A stretch of DNA of 64,000 nucleotides from Chlorops oryzae (Eukaryota; Arthropoda; Insecta; Diptera; Chloropidae), in contig CM035806.1 of assembly GCA_020466095.1 (NCBI GenBank), forward strand, positions 115,300,737 to 115,364,736. The letters run 5' to 3'. Shown here in pieces: positions 1 through 12,221 of the stretch. Both the position numbers and the translations under genes were made by a program. The notes below the pieces were generated by a model, which was given only the letters and a program-made list of their open reading frames with translations, ran no database searches and was not told the DNA's origin. Numbering within the stretch: position 1 is the stretch's first letter; each line of letters begins with the position of its first letter.

Positions 1-900
1 AGACAGAGACAGACAGAGACAGACAGAGACAGACAGAGACAGACAGAGACAGACAGAGACAGACAGAGACAGACAGAGACAGACAGAGACAGACAGAGAC
101 AGACAGAGACAGACAGAGACAGACAGAGACAGACAGAGACAGACAGAGACAGACAGAGACAGACAGAGACAGACAGAGACAGACAGAGACAGACAGAGAC
201 AGACAGAGACAGACAGAGACAGACAGAGACAGACAGAGACAGACAGAGACAGACAGAGACAGACAGAGACAGACAGAGACAGACAGAGACAGACAGAGAC
301 AGACAGAGACAGACAGAGACAGACAGAGACAGACAGAGACAGACAGAGACAGACAGAGACAGACAGAGACAGACAGAGACAGACAGAGACAGACAGAGAC
401 AGACAGAGACAGACAGAGACAGACAGAGACAGACAGAGACAGACAGAGACAGACAGAGACAGACAGAGACAGACAGAGACAGACAGAGACAGACAGAGAC
501 AGACAGAGACAGACAGAGACAGACAGAGACAGACAGAGACAGACAGAGACAGACAGAGACAGACAGAGACAGACAGAGACAGACAGAGACAGACAGAGAC
601 AGACAGAGACAGACAGAGACAGACAGAGACAGACAGAGACAGACAGAGACAGACAGAGACAGACAGAGACAGACAGAGACAGACAGAGACAGACAGAGAC
701 AGACAGAGACAGACAGAGACAGACAGAGACAGACAGAGACAGACAGAGACAGACAGAGACAGACAGAGACAGACAGAGACAGACAGAGACAGACAGAGAC
801 AGATAGAGACAGACAGAGACAGACAGAGACAGACAGAGATAAACAGAGATAGACAGAGATAGACAGTGATAGACAGAGATAGACAGAGAGAGACAGAGAC
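1..900. repeat. 10-bp satellite array AGACAGAGAC
   Basis: The decamer AGACAGAGAC is repeated head to tail about 83 times. To position 800 every unit is identical; one unit at 801-810 has C to T, and from about 830 units become AGATAGAC-like and then dissolve into A-rich sequence. A looser AGAC/GACA-rich tract continues at 940-1120. The open frame over 940-1170 is only a translation of this repeat. The unit resembles the GACA/GGAC microsatellite of the mini-me-like elements elsewhere in the window, so the array may have grown from one. It starts at the window edge, so its full length is unknown. Confidence 0.95.
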
Positions 901-1170
901 AGAAAAAAAACAGAAAAATACAGAAAAATATAAAGAAGAATGAAAAGAGACAGAAAAAGCCAGACAGAGAGAGAGACAGACAGACAAAAAGACAAAACAA
1001 TTAGACCGACAGGTAAACATGCCGATAGAGACAGACAGACCGACAGACAGACAGGCAATCAGATAGACAAACAGAAAGACAAGCAGACAGACAGAGACAC
1101 ACAGACAGTGTCGGGTATAATGACCAAGTTCACTGAAATTCGTGTTTTTCACGTAAAATTTCAATTATGA

Positions 1171-3600
1171 GCATAAGTAATTGGTCTCGAAATATGAAGG
1201 AAATTCGACCGATTTCTATGGCGACCTTCGATTGGTATTGATGATATTTTAAAATCTAGGGTAAAGTGGGGATTTTTCGAAATGCTTCATTTCATGCATA
1301 TGAATATATTATATTATATATTAAGGGGTAAAAAGAGATTTAATTTCTGTGCGTATCCTGAAGCTTTTATGGCAAAATGGACCAAAAGTCTGATTGCCTG
1401 GGGAACCAGCAACCCTCGCGCATCTCGCTTCAACCTGAAGCTTTCTATAAAACAACCTGGAATTTGGCGACAAATTCGGTCCTGCCATTAACGAGACCAG
1501 GAAAATACAGAAAATTTCTAAGTGGCATACTTACGGCTAGCTTTTTTGTTGCAATGGCGGTTGAAGCTGAAAGTGGCGGACTTGTCGCTTTAATCGCCGT
1601 CGCTGGTGCTGGCGATTGGAATATCTCCGCAGGCTGCTTCACGTAAAACAGATTTATTCCAAAGTGAGAAATTTTGTAGGCTTTTCTTTAACACGGTTTC
1701 GAGAAATAAAACGTTAGTGACTTCTTCGTCGTCGTTGGACGGTTGAAAGCTTTTTGCTTACACTTTGGCTACCTTATTCGTTGTGGTATTCTGCAGCCAC
1801 AACGTCCGCAGTTTGAAGGGGTCCTCAATTTTTCTTCAGCTTCGAATTGAATTGCTCTCAAAAAACTTATTTCGCAGGAAATTTTTTGTTGATGTTACTT
1901 TTATTGTTGCTGTTCTTGTTGTAATGATTGTGACTATGGTTGTTGCAATTTCCCTTTGTTAGATTGCAGCTTGTTTACAAAAATTCCTTTCAAACGAACG
2001 CAAAAGCGAATTGACGACGCGATATTAGAATGGAGTTTTGAATAAAACCGTACGGAGTGCTTAGGATGAGCTTTCAATTTGAAAAAACAAGTATGATTTG
2101 GGTATTTAAAATTGCTTTGTCTTCTTTTTTAATAAAGAGTATGTTTTGCTTATTTGTTTTTTAGCGAATTGAATTTAAGACAGGTTCCTGGTCAAAATAT
2201 GTTCGCGGAAAGTAATTCACAACTATTTTTAAAAGCTCTTTAAATTCTGAACAATAAAGCTCTACTACAAAAAAGTGATTGCACTTGAACGCGTTTTATT
2301 TTCATTTTAAATCTTAATAACTTTTTGAATTGTTTTGCTCTTTTGGGTTGAATTAAAAAAAAAATTTATTTTTAATATTTTATTCTTATTATCAGAACTC
2401 TGATCTACTGAGCTTTGTTGTGTCTTGTTTTTGAACTACTGAACGACTACGTAACACAAACTAAGCAATCAACAACTGATGGACTCACTTGTCTGATAAC
2501 GACTGAGAAAAGGATTCGCATTGCTAGAGCCATCGCCATTTCAATCGAGCGTGAGAACCGAATGCGCACGAATGCACGCAATTGGGGATGTTGGGAGAGA
2601 GAAAAACGAGAGCGGGGCTAGCTTCAAGCGAATCCCTATTCCCGATGGCACTAAGACAGCTGCTGTAGAGAGCACAGACAATTTTTGTTCTGCCCTCTCA
2701 CCTGTGTGTGTTGACCTCCTGGACGTCAAACTCCAAGTGCACCTCTGCGTTCATTCAAGCCTATGCGCATACCAGAAATAGAATTTCTATAAAAATCAAT
2801 TTCCTGAAGCAATCAGGACTCCCAAAGAACCATGATTACGTGTGCGGGTACTGTGTGTTGTGTTGTGTGTATGCAAAAATATTTGTATGCATGTTTGCCT
2901 TTGTGTATGTATATTTATTAGCGCGTATAGCACCATAAATACAGAGAGAACAATGAAAACGCTTTAATATAGACAAATCCACTGCGAATGCTTTTTTTTC
3001 GAAACTTGCTACGGACGCTAAAATTTATGCTGAAGTTGCAGGCGAGCGCATGTTACAAAGTATGAGAAAATAAAAATAAAAATGTTTAACTCTTAAATTG
3101 CAATTTCATCTTTAAGTCTTATGAGTTTGTGAGCCTATCCATTGTGAAAAGTTTTTTTCTCATGAGCGTATTTCCGGTTTGAATGTGAATAAATGAATGA
3201 AAAAATCGTTGCAGACCCAACGGCGCTTGCGAAAGAGCAGGGGAGACAGAGCTCGCGAAACAAAGAGAGACAAATGTTTTCCTCAGAGAGTGAGAGTGTG
3301 CAAATAAAATATGAACAAAAAAACGAACAGTATTTGACATTCACAATCAACTGAACTCATGCCAACGGGAGCGCGCGCACACACATCCCTGCGAATAAAC
3401 GTTTCCTGTGACGTTTTCGTTGTTTCAGTAGCGTCATTGTAGGTGGTTGGTAAATACTTAAAACGCAAAAAACGAATGATATGAGAAAAAGTGCACAAAT
3501 GCACACATACTCCATTGATATGCTCAAGCAAAGTGTTGTACAAAATTATTGAGACACCGCACGCAAGGACTATTGAAGTATGTTAATTATTGTTTATCGA
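1171..3600. other. Unique AT-rich sequence, no gene seen
   Basis: Only short overlapping open frames occur here (the longest about 89 codons, at 1377-1646), with no recognisable domain, no supporting splice structure and opposing frames on the other strand. There are A/T homopolymer runs near 2350 and a few GT-rich stretches (2855-2920). I see no TIRs, LTRs or tandem repeats. Confidence 0.5.
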
Positions 3601-3609
3601 CCGGGTTTT

Positions 3610-3790
3610 AAATTGCTCGCACTTTATACCCGACACATTTGGTCTTGAGAGCATATTTCGTTTGTGGGGTTGTGTGTAACACCAAGAACCGGTCGAGATA
3701 GACCATACAAAATATGTACTGATTAAACGAGCTCAATGTTGTCTGCACCTCTTTATAAATTAAATTCCTCGTTAAATTGAAAGTTATCAT
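3610..3790 (-). repeat. Fragment of mini-me-like element end
   Basis: The segment around 3625-3700 (TATACCCGACAC, then a GTGTGTAACACC-like run and a cgagatagacc motif) matches in reverse orientation the distal part of the mini-me-like copy at 5590-5690, which reads ctatctcgagcggttcccggtgttacacacaac. No microsatellite or core survives. The match was made by eye and is short. Confidence 0.35.
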
Positions 3791-3799
3791 ATAACTAAC

Positions 3800-4350
3800 G
3801 TTCTTGAATTTTGAGTAAATATATCTAAAAATGGGGCTTTCAAAAAGTTTTTTTTAAAGAATAATGATGGCAAAAACTAATAACGAACAAAACACAAGAT
3901 CAATGTGTTAACAAATGCGTTTATTGAAATAAATGAAGCATACTCGAAGATATGTATATTTATTTGAAATAAGATGTGGACGCTGATGCTGTCAGACGAA
4001 CAGCTCTGCACAAGCACTTGCTTTTTCATTCCTTTTTAATTCTATTTATTTCTTTTTGGTAAGCAAATTCTGATATCTTATGATGCTCACTAAACCCAGT
4101 ACACTCAAGAGAGTATTGTGCCATTTTGCTCGTTATATAAGGTTTTCAATGGCAAAAACATTGCTAGTCGTTAAATGAGCATCTCGCAGCTGCTAAGAGT
4201 CGTTAAATCGGAAGTCTCCTGTATATCGAGACAAGTAAGGGTGTTACGGCAGGCGATCCTGACAATACAATATCCAACGCGGATACACTGCAAGCTATAT
4301 ATTTTTAATCGGAGGCCTTACTAAAATCTGTAATTCGAAATTTAATTAAA
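3800..4350. other. Unique sequence, nothing recognised
   Basis: AT-rich sequence without long open frames, tandem repeats or visible inverted termini. The part after about 4360 grades into the mini-me-like repeat. Confidence 0.4.
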
Positions 4351-4359
4351 ATATGTATG

Positions 4360-5690
4360 ACACAGACACACAGGTTTAAATAATTTTTAAACCACGCCCA
4401 AAAACAGGACCACTTAGAAAGAATATTCAACAAGTTTTTAAGGCCATTAGGGGCCCCGTATACCGACTTTTATTAAATTTCTTTATGAAAACAGCTTCTT
4501 TGCCATGCCCAATTTTCCAAATTTTTCACAATTCTAATCAGAGGCTTCACTAAACGTTTAAATTCTAAGTTTAATTGAAATATTTCGAAAAAGTCAGATT
4601 TTGAGGCAGTCTTGGGATTTTTGTGGCAGACCCCAGTACTGGAGACACCCTTAATAATGGACTGATGAAGGAAATTTTTTGAGAGGATGTTTATGGCTAC
4701 AAAGGAAGCATAAGTGCCACTTTTCGTTCAAATGCCATTTGAATTTAGGGTGAATTAGACAATTTTCAAAAAACGCCCTTCATCCACACCCACTTTTTCA
4801 ATTTTTAGAAATCATATTACTTGCCTTTAAATATGTTCTAGTACCAAATTTCAACAAAATATCTTCAAAAACTTCGATTTTAGAGCAGTTTTTGAGATTT
4901 TCATAACAGACCCTTGTAATAGAGGTACCCTTAAATATGGTCGGATCGGGTCCATTCTCGAACTTGTTCTTACTCATGTTGCTGTGAGCACGCAAAGCGA
5001 ATTTTGTCAAGATAGCTCAACTCCTTCGATAAGAAAACTGTATACAGACAGACAGACGGACAGTTAGACGGACAGACAAACAGAAGGGCGGACATGTCTA
5101 AATCGAATCTCCTGGTGACGTTGATCATTTCTATATATATTTTGTGTAGTTTATATCGACTGGTTCTGAGTGCTTCGCACGTTGGTAGCCTCAGCAACGA
5201 TCTAATAAAAAATCTTTTTTGAGAGGATTTTTATGACTGTAGAGGAAGCATACATACGAGTTTTTGCTCAAGTTCTACGAAAATTGTAGGCGTTAGAAAC
5301 AAATATTGTAAAACGCCCTTTTGCCACGCCCCATTTTCCGATTATTGGAAAATCCGTTTAAAGCCCTAAGATATGTTTAAATGTCGAATTTCATCATCAA
5401 AGATTAAAAACTTTCGGTTGTAGCGCATCTTAGCGCATATAGGTGACACCCTTAAAAATGGTCCGATCTGGGCCATTCTCTACCTTGTTCATACGCAAAC
5501 CCAATTTTTTAAAGACAGTCTTCAATGAGATACAAACAGACACACAGACAGGTGGAAGGACACGGCTAAATCGAGTCTCCTGCTGACGCTGTTCATTTCT
5601 TTAGGTATATCTTTTGTGTGCTCTATCTCGAGCGGTTCCCGGTGTTACACACAACCATACAATTGCAGTACACCCTCGCCACAGAGTGTG
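4360..5690 (+). repeat. Two degenerate mini-me-like copies in tandem
   Basis: Two modules follow one another. Each has a stretch reading roughly gacacccttaaaaatggtc, then a GACA-type microsatellite (5045-5090; 5530-5560), then a core of the form ggctaaatcgaatctcctg...gatcatttcta (5093-5135; 5570-5605), then a TA- or TATA-rich run. Microsatellite, core, TA run is the published organisation of mini-me elements of Diptera. A third related copy without the TA run lies at 31675-31950. Non-coding; the small frames here are not genes. Confidence 0.65.
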
Positions 5691-5699
5691 TTGGGTGTG

Positions 5700-6228
5700 A
5701 ACTGTGGTTCTATTCCATTTTTGTCTGCTGAAATATTTCAAAATAGTGAAAAAATTCCATATTTTCTAAAATATGGTAGATCTAAGCTATTTTAATGTTC
5801 TTGTAATTTTTTAAATCTTAAAACATCGTTATATTATATGACATCAAAAATAACTTACAAATCATTAAATGAATGGTGTAAAATTCTGCTAACAGCCAAA
5901 AATTGAAAAATGCATGTAAAATTTTATTTTTTTTTTTTTGAATTTGAATGAACATGGCTTTGCCAATATTATAAGCAGTTTTCTAAAGAAGCGCAATTCA
6001 GGGATTTGTGTTTTTGGAATCCCACCTTAAGTATACCTGCTCAAAAAATATCATACCTGGGATTAATAATTTTTATAGTTCTGTTTAAATAAGCTCAAAT
6101 GAAAGCTTCGATTTTTAGATAAAATCACATCTTAGTCGAAATGGAATCACTAAAATTGACGAGAAAACGGAGGTGTTGAACCCATCTCGACCTCATAGCA
6201 AGCGTTTAGATTTGACACCCCAGGCCAG
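5700..6228. other. Unique AT-rich sequence
   Basis: No open frame of note and no TIR or tandem unit recognised. Contains a T run at 5925-5940. Confidence 0.4.
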
Positions 6229-6229
6229 A

Positions 6230-6778
6230 CGTGGGCACTCCAATTACAAAATTTTTTCCATCACAATGATTTGTAAATCTACTTCTATATTCTTCAATTA
6301 CAATTATTGGTAACTGTAAATGTAATTCTTTTATATACTTACTTACAATTAAAAATAATTGTTCTGTAAAAAAATTTGAATTGCTTAACAAATTGTAATT
6401 GTAGTCGAAAGAATTGCAATAACAATAGCTTTAATTGTAATTTAAAAAAACTTCTATGACCGTCGACATCACATTGAATCAGTAACTCCTTCAGGAAACC
6501 TAAGATCCTCACCCTATTAGTGATCATTGAGGCACCGCTGAAGGGTGAACGGAAACCTAGGCGCCATATATATATGTATATATATATATATATATATAAA
6601 TATATATATTGCCTTGTGGGCAACTGAACAAAAAAATCTATTGCAATTAATTGTTATTGATTTTTTTCTTCAATTAGAATGGCTTGTAATTGTTATTAAA
6701 AATTCATGAGTTTTAATTATATGTAATTCTTGTAATTGAAGATTTCGTTCAATTACAGTTAATTAGTTGTAATTATTA
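6230..6778. repeat. TGTAATTG-rich repeat with TA microsatellite
   Basis: The words TGTAATTG/CAATTACA recur many times on both strands between 6240 and 6775, giving a hairpin-rich, low-complexity segment. A TA microsatellite sits at about 6566-6612. The open frame at 6339-6623 on the minus strand is a translation of this repeat. It could be the body of an old palindromic MITE, but I could not find its ends. Confidence 0.5.
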
Positions 6779-7353
6779 ATGTACATATCATATTTTACAT
6801 TTCACTTAAGGGGCTGATGGGCGTTTTTCGAAACTTGTCTCTTCAATTCAAATGCGAAATGAGCCAAAGTTGTCATGTATGCGTCCTCTGTGGTCATAAA
6901 AATTCCCTCCCAAATTTGTAAGCGAACTGCCTATAACGCAAGTCGGGAAAATGAAATTTTAATTTTCAAAAATGTTTAAGCCAGTGATGGCCAAACCTAT
7001 ACGTAAACATTCATAATTGTGTGTGTGAATGCGCTGTCGACTTCGCTGTGAGCTTCTCTGATTTGCATTGTCGAAGTTTGTGTTTTTCACACACAAACGC
7101 AGCCGACCGGTTTTCGCACAAATCGGTGTACGCTTTACGTGTGCGACTGATGCGTCGGCAGAATTCAGTCTTTCAAGCCCATGTGCTAGGAAAATCGAAA
7201 TTGAAATAAAGCGATTACCAACATTTTGTTCAGGAAAATTATGTTTTTGATTGTTGGGATTTTCGTGGGAAATTTGGGTCGGTCACTAAGGGCAAAATGG
7301 GGATTTTTTTTTTGTTTTCGAGAGATATTTGGTACTGAAGTACTGGCAACACT
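6779..7353 (+). mobile_element. Degraded hAT-like MITE, relative of 29157-29987
   Basis: The stretches 6779-6975 and 7205-7353 align by eye to 29510-29700 and 29840-29987 of the intact element: shared words include gtcatgtatgc, tttgttcagga, ttcgtgggaaattt, and the end ctgaagtactggcaacact. The left terminus is not recognisable. The middle (about 6980-7203) does not match and starts with CAGTGATGGCCAAAC, so it may be a further small insertion. Older and more decayed than the other copy. Confidence 0.6.
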
Positions 7354-8138
7354 AATTCAACTGCACTATTATTTGAAAACAATTAATAACTAGATTGGTT
7401 TGAAATTTTGGTTTGGCAATTAAAATTCGGATCCACTGTGCTTATATTAATTCGATACTATTCTTTTACGCGGCACTGTTATTTTACACGCCACTGTGGT
7501 TTCTCAAACCAAAATGCTCAGCAGCAATAATATGATATGGTCCATAGCCGAGCTGATGGCTTTGCTTTCATAGTTAAAATGCTACTTTCTGGTATAGGTT
7601 AAGGTCCTTAAATTGCTTATTTGAATGACAGGTAGGAATTTATTCACAACTATTGACTGCAACTAATTTTTCTCTTTTTCATAAGTCAATGAATTTGAGT
7701 TGAATATTCTTCTTGGAAAAATATTGCGAAGAAAAAAGTTATCCCTCCAATATATTGTGGATAGGATACGGAGTGGAGTCTGTATGTATTCAATTCGATT
7801 GAGAAATTTTTTTTGCGTTTTTCTGCCCATTTCCTAAGCCTAGAATATCCCTAACGATTCATTTCGTAATGCGTATATCGGTCGGTGACGCTTCCCTGCT
7901 AGGGCATTTGGCCCCGGGTCAATTTGATAAAAATGCTGAATTTGCATGTGGTTTTCGCCAGCGTCATTAAATGAACATGAGTACCCACTACTAGTAGGTA
8001 TGTGTGAACGCTCGTATGTGTCTATTAACTTTTATGTCTGGGTAAAAGATGCCAAAAAATCGTCTTAGTCTGAACAACAACACAAGCCACATTCTTTCTC
8101 CCCATTTCACTTTTCCCATGCAATGAACCTTGCCGCTA
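7354..8138. other. Unique sequence, no gene seen
   Basis: No domain-bearing open frame, TIR or tandem repeat recognised between the degraded hAT-like copy and the first pogo-like MITE. Confidence 0.4.
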
Positions 8139-8442
8139 CAGTAGTTTCGCTATATAAGAAACTCGTATATAAGAAAAACCCGCCTTTAAGAAACTGTTTA
8201 CCAAAACCAAAAACCCTTTTTGTATGGAAAAATTTGTTATATAAGAAACTTGGTTTCCTATAAAAAATTTAACACCCCTAATTTCAAATATCGGTAGTTT
8301 ATGTAAGAACAAATATTCTTATAAACGATTTTTTCTATATAAAAAAGAATATTCTTATAAACGGGTTCTTATGTAAGAAAAAACCGGATATAAGAACGAA
8401 ATTTCTTGGCAAAATCGACTTTCTTATATAGCGAAACTACTG
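8139..8442. mobile_element. pogo-like palindromic MITE, copy A
   Basis: A 304-bp element with near-perfect termini CAGTAGTTTCGCTATATAAG and its reverse complement, flanked by TA on both sides (8137-8138, 8443-8444). Much of the interior is also inverted and rich in ATAAGAA words. Termini starting CAGT with TA target duplication are typical of pogo/Tc1-mariner elements. No coding capacity. Copy B lies 1.3 kb downstream. Confidence 0.85.
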
Positions 8443-8920
8443 TATATTGTTTAAGCAAAATCAAAATAAACGCAGGCGCACTTTGTTGGAGCTAAGTCAA
8501 GCAGGAAGATTCGCTAAGTGCAGAATTTCCAAACGAAAACGATTGCTTACGCACACACCCACACACAAAAGCACACACACGCTGGCCCACTACCTAGCAG
8601 GAATAGTCCCCCTGACAAAATCAGTTATGCCACGGTGACTTTGGAGCCGGTATGCATGCCAATTCGTAGAACAGCTTGTATGAAATTTGTGCACGAACCT
8701 ACAGGGATTTCTTGGGTGACCTTGCCTTCGTGGGATTAGAAAAAGTCACTAGTGACGCTGGGGGATGCGATGGCGAAAAAAGCATTTGAGATCAGCACAC
8801 GCTCTTATCTCTCTCGATGTCACTCTTTATAGAAACCGGTTTGAGAACTCTCTTCTTTGGCTTCTTTTTGAATATTTCAAAAAAATTTTTAAATTTATTT
8901 GAAACATTTTTTGTTTTCCT
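8443..8920. other. Unique sequence with a CA microsatellite
   Basis: Imperfect CA repeat at about 8550-8582; a second lies at 9178-9200. The frames over 8447-8739 run through the CA repeat and show no domain. Confidence 0.45.
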
Positions 8921-8996
8921 CAGCTAGGAATCGAACCCGCGGTCATCGGATTGTGAGTCGAGCACTTATGTTATACACGATGCAATCCATGCTAAC
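8921..8996 (-). repeat. tRNA-like fragment (possible SINE head)
   Basis: Read on the minus strand, a TAGCATGGATTG word resembling a pol III A box lies about 50 nt before GGTTCGATTCC, a good B box. The anticodon arm does not fold cleanly (several mismatches), so this is not a functional tRNA. It could be a tRNA-derived SINE head or a tRNA pseudogene. No SINE tail was identified. Confidence 0.45.
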
Positions 8997-9730
8997 GCTG
9001 AACTGACACTAAAACCTTATTGAAATATCAGTACCCAATGAGATTCAAGAAAATGAACAGCATCTCTCCATGATGACATGTCTCCCAATTTGGGATGCAT
9101 GACAATGTCACCTGAACGACCCAATGAAATGACTAATGTTTGCGTCCTGCTGGATATAGTTGCCTGCTGGGTCCCTCACTCACACACGCACACGCACCAA
9201 CGTACGCACGCACGAATACGCGGAGGTAGGACACTAATTGAAATTAATTCCTCTTTGGCGATTGTTTTTGCTTTTGTTCTTGTTGTTCCTGTTATTTTGC
9301 TTGCAAGCTTTTGAGGCATTTTTGGCTTCTTTCTGTTTTACACTCCTTCTTCTTCATAATCATAATTTTACGTTCACAATTTCTTACGATTATCCACCGA
9401 TTTCATTCAATGTGCGTGGACCAAAGTAGTTCCGGCAAAAATTCCTCTTCTCGGAGGAGAAATGATTTATTAACAGTTTGGGGTGAAGGAAATCACCGAT
9501 TCGGTTCAATCGATTGAAATGCTAGATTTGACATGCTTCATTTACCTGAGCTTTTATGGGAAAGTCAAAATGGCAATGCGACTCAGTACTGTATGTATAT
9601 CAAAACCGGTTCATATTCGAAGTATTTAAAATCTTAATTTTAAAATTATTTTTTTTTCATATATCTATGGCAAATATGGGTATTTTAACATAAAATTTAC
9701 ATATACATTTTTTAAAATATTTTTCGCATA
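8997..9730. other. Unique sequence, no gene seen
   Basis: CA-rich repeat at 9178-9215. The three overlapping short frames at 9078-9517 have no recognisable motif. Confidence 0.4.
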
Positions 9731-10144
9731 CAGTAGTTTCGCTATATAAGAAAGTCGAAAGTTTGACAAGGCAATTCATTCGTATAGCCGGTTTTATCTT
9801 ATATGAGATCCCGTTTATAAGAAAATTGTTTCTTATACAAAAAACCGTTTATAAAAAAATTTTTTCTTATATAAACTACCGATATTTGAAATTATGGGTG
9901 TAAAATTTTTGATAAAAACCAAGTTTTCTATATAAAATTTTTTTTCATACAAAAAGAGTTTTTGGTTTCGGTAAACAGTTTCTTAAAGGCGGGGTTTTCT
10001 TATATACGAGTTACTTATATACAAATATATTTGTACAAAGCTTAATATAAATGGACTTGGTGCCCTGAGATTCCTTTCTTGAAGACGGGGTTTTCTTATA
10101 TACGAGTTTCTTATATACGAGTTTCTTATATAGCGAAACTACTG
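9731..10144. mobile_element. pogo-like palindromic MITE, copy B
   Basis: A 414-bp element with the same termini as copy A (CAGTAGTTTCGCTATATAAG) and flanking TA (9729-9730, 10145-10146). It is longer than copy A because of extra sequence at about 10020-10115, which includes a repeated ttcttatatacgag word. Its internal sequence matches copy A in the opposite orientation. Confidence 0.85.
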
Positions 10145-10264
10145 TATGCGCATTTCCGCCCCCACATTTTCCAAAATTTTCTTTCTAGTTTGCCTTACAG
10201 TTTTCCTTTCTTTGAAGTTTGATAGTATTTTGGTTGCCTCACATATGGTGCAGAAGATGGGTTT

Positions 10265-11008
10265 TGTTGTGTGTCACAACCGCACAAACAGTTCTTATAC
10301 CTTATTTCGATATGCGATAAAGAACAACAACGAAAACACCGGCGTTCAGAATCAATAAAACATTAACGCTGGCGTAAACAATCAAAGCCAATGATCGCAA
10401 ATACTAAGAACATCAGACGATTGGATCGGGCGAGTGAGCGGCAAGACGAAATGACCGAAACAGCTAGTCAGCAATTATGTCGCATAAGCTATGCACAAGA
10501 AGTTCATCGTCTTAAATACTGACCTGCTCCAATAATAATAACAACAACAACACGTAGCAGGCGAAGACTGGAATAAAGCTGACGCTAGAGGTATTAAGCA
10601 ACAGCAGCACGCAACAACAATGAGTAAGCTGACCTGATCGGCCTGATATATTGGGAACACGCAACAACAACAATCGAGATGACCCAGAAGAGTGTCGCAA
10701 CAACCGATATTGCTAGAACAGCAATATCTCTGTATTTAAACTGAGATTCGTGCACTGGAGGAGCTCTACGATCAGAACCGTGAACCGAAGTATTCAGTAG
10801 ATCTCAACTTTAACGCACCTACTCACGAGCCAGGACGTTGAAGTGTGGATCTCCGTGTTAGCTAGGGAATAGCTCAGTTAAGTTAGTTAGCATAAGGATT
10901 TAATGTTACGCCTTAAAGTAAAACAATAAATGCTATATTCAATATTAAACGGTCTCGAGTAATTCCTTGCGTTAAGCTACTTAGACGCGCTCCCTTGACG
11001 ACACAACA
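10265..11008 (+). repeat. 5' LTR of element 1
   Basis: 744 bp, TGTTGTGTGTCACAAC at the start and CACAACA at the end. It aligns to 17596-18613 with about six substitutions by eye, apart from an inserted MITE and a deletion in the other copy. An AATAAA polyadenylation word lies near 10351 and another near 10924. Confidence 0.88.
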
Positions 11009-11012
11009 TTTA

Positions 11013-11030
11013 TGGCGCAGCCGAATTTCG
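11013..11030 (+). other. Primer binding site of element 1
   Basis: TGGCGCAGCCGAATTTCG begins 4 nt after the LTR end. The TGGCGCAG start is the kind used by many insect errantiviruses (tRNA-Ser type in the 17.6/297 group). The tRNA assignment is an inference. Confidence 0.7.
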
Positions 11031-11669
11031 ACTAAAGTTAGTCGGGAACGAACTACGATCCGTCCGGGTTTCAAAGAACAACAATCCTGATAATGGGTTA
11101 AAATTGGTGAATATTCCACTCATTTTCGAACCAGTTACTATAATCTGTTGGAGAGCGGTGATACCAAATCCAACAGGGTCTGGGAGAGTTGATAACTCCA
11201 AAGGACACCTTAGCAATACGGCTTATTAAGAGTTGTATAGGAAAATCCAAGATTAGTCGAAAATTGTATAATCAAATAGAGTAAAAAGACAGAGCTGAAG
11301 ACCAAAGAAATAATCGGAAGGCGGAAAGCAGAAAATCGACAGAGCGTAAAACACGCATAAACATCACCATATGTTAAAAAAAAAAAAAAAAACTTTTGAA
11401 TAAAATATTTTTTTTTGCCCAGAGTCCTTACTGTTAACAAGTAACAATGAATTCCAATATTTTGGTTAGATTCACTTGTTCATTCACGTCCGAGGCTCAG
11501 AATAATAATTGCACAGTTTTTTACATATATTTTAGAAACATGAGTTATATTGAGAATAAACGGCATAACAAATTTAAAAAACGGTTTTGCAATCACAGCC
11601 AAAATGTAGTCCGAAGCGAAAAACCACTTATCAACGCTAATTTGAATTCGAACTAATAGAAATACAATA

Positions 11670-12221
11670 ATGCCACCCTTTAAAAATTTAACCAGGGGGA
11701 AGATCTTCTTCGAAGATTTAGATAGGCCCGGGATATTTAATAGAGTAATAAATATAGAAAGTAAAAAGGAAAATTTGTTCAAAATAAAGAATAGAAATTC
11801 TTCAATAGCAAATAGGTATATAGATGATATTGTGCTCAAAGACGAAATAAACTTGCACTACGTAAATAAAATAAAAAATATCGAAAGTAAAAAAGAAATT
11901 TCATTAAAAAACAGTCAAAGGAAGAATTTCAACGTAGAGAATAGGCCCCTGGAAGTTTACGAGTATAAACATCCACTAAAAACAAATACAAACGTACATT
12001 TAATAACTTATTTTCATTCCGAAAGGGTAGAAATATTAAATGGGAGAAATGAATCAAGACAAGACATTCAAGATGAAGAATGCATTGAAGGCGAAGATAG
12101 AACCAGCGTTTTTGAATTTCTATGGCTTTTCATACTAAGCTTAATTATAATCTTCAAGAGAAAGACAGCCGTTTGGTTTTATCGGTTTCACAACTGTCGT
12201 AACAGAAGAGAAGAGTTATAA
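11670..12221 (+). CDS. Unassigned ORF of LTR element 1
   Basis: An 183-codon frame, lysine/asparagine-rich, with a single hydrophobic segment near the C terminus (FEFLWLFILSLIIIF) followed by basic residues, as in a membrane anchor. No Gag, protease or reverse transcriptase motif is recognisable. It lies in the interior of LTR element 1, after a smaller frame at 11447-11656, and is followed by frames in other phases (12578-12766, 12814 onward), so the region is probably decayed. It may be the remains of an env-like or accessory gene, but this is uncertain. Confidence 0.4.
   Translation: MPPFKNLTRGKIFFEDLDRPGIFNRVINIESKKENLFKIKNRNSSIANRYIDDIVLKDEINLHYVNKIKNIESKKEISLKNSQRKNFNVENRPLEVYEYKHPLKTNTNVHLITYFHSERVEILNGRNESRQDIQDEECIEGEDRTSVFEFLWLFILSLIIIFKRKTAVWFYRFHNCRNRREEL

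Noticed and set aside
1..900. CRISPR array
   Set aside because: Units are contiguous 10-mers with no spacers, in a eukaryotic context.
8921..8996. Functional tRNA gene on the minus strand
   Set aside because: The B box is good, but the anticodon stem has mismatches and no full cloverleaf forms; kept only as a tRNA-like fragment.
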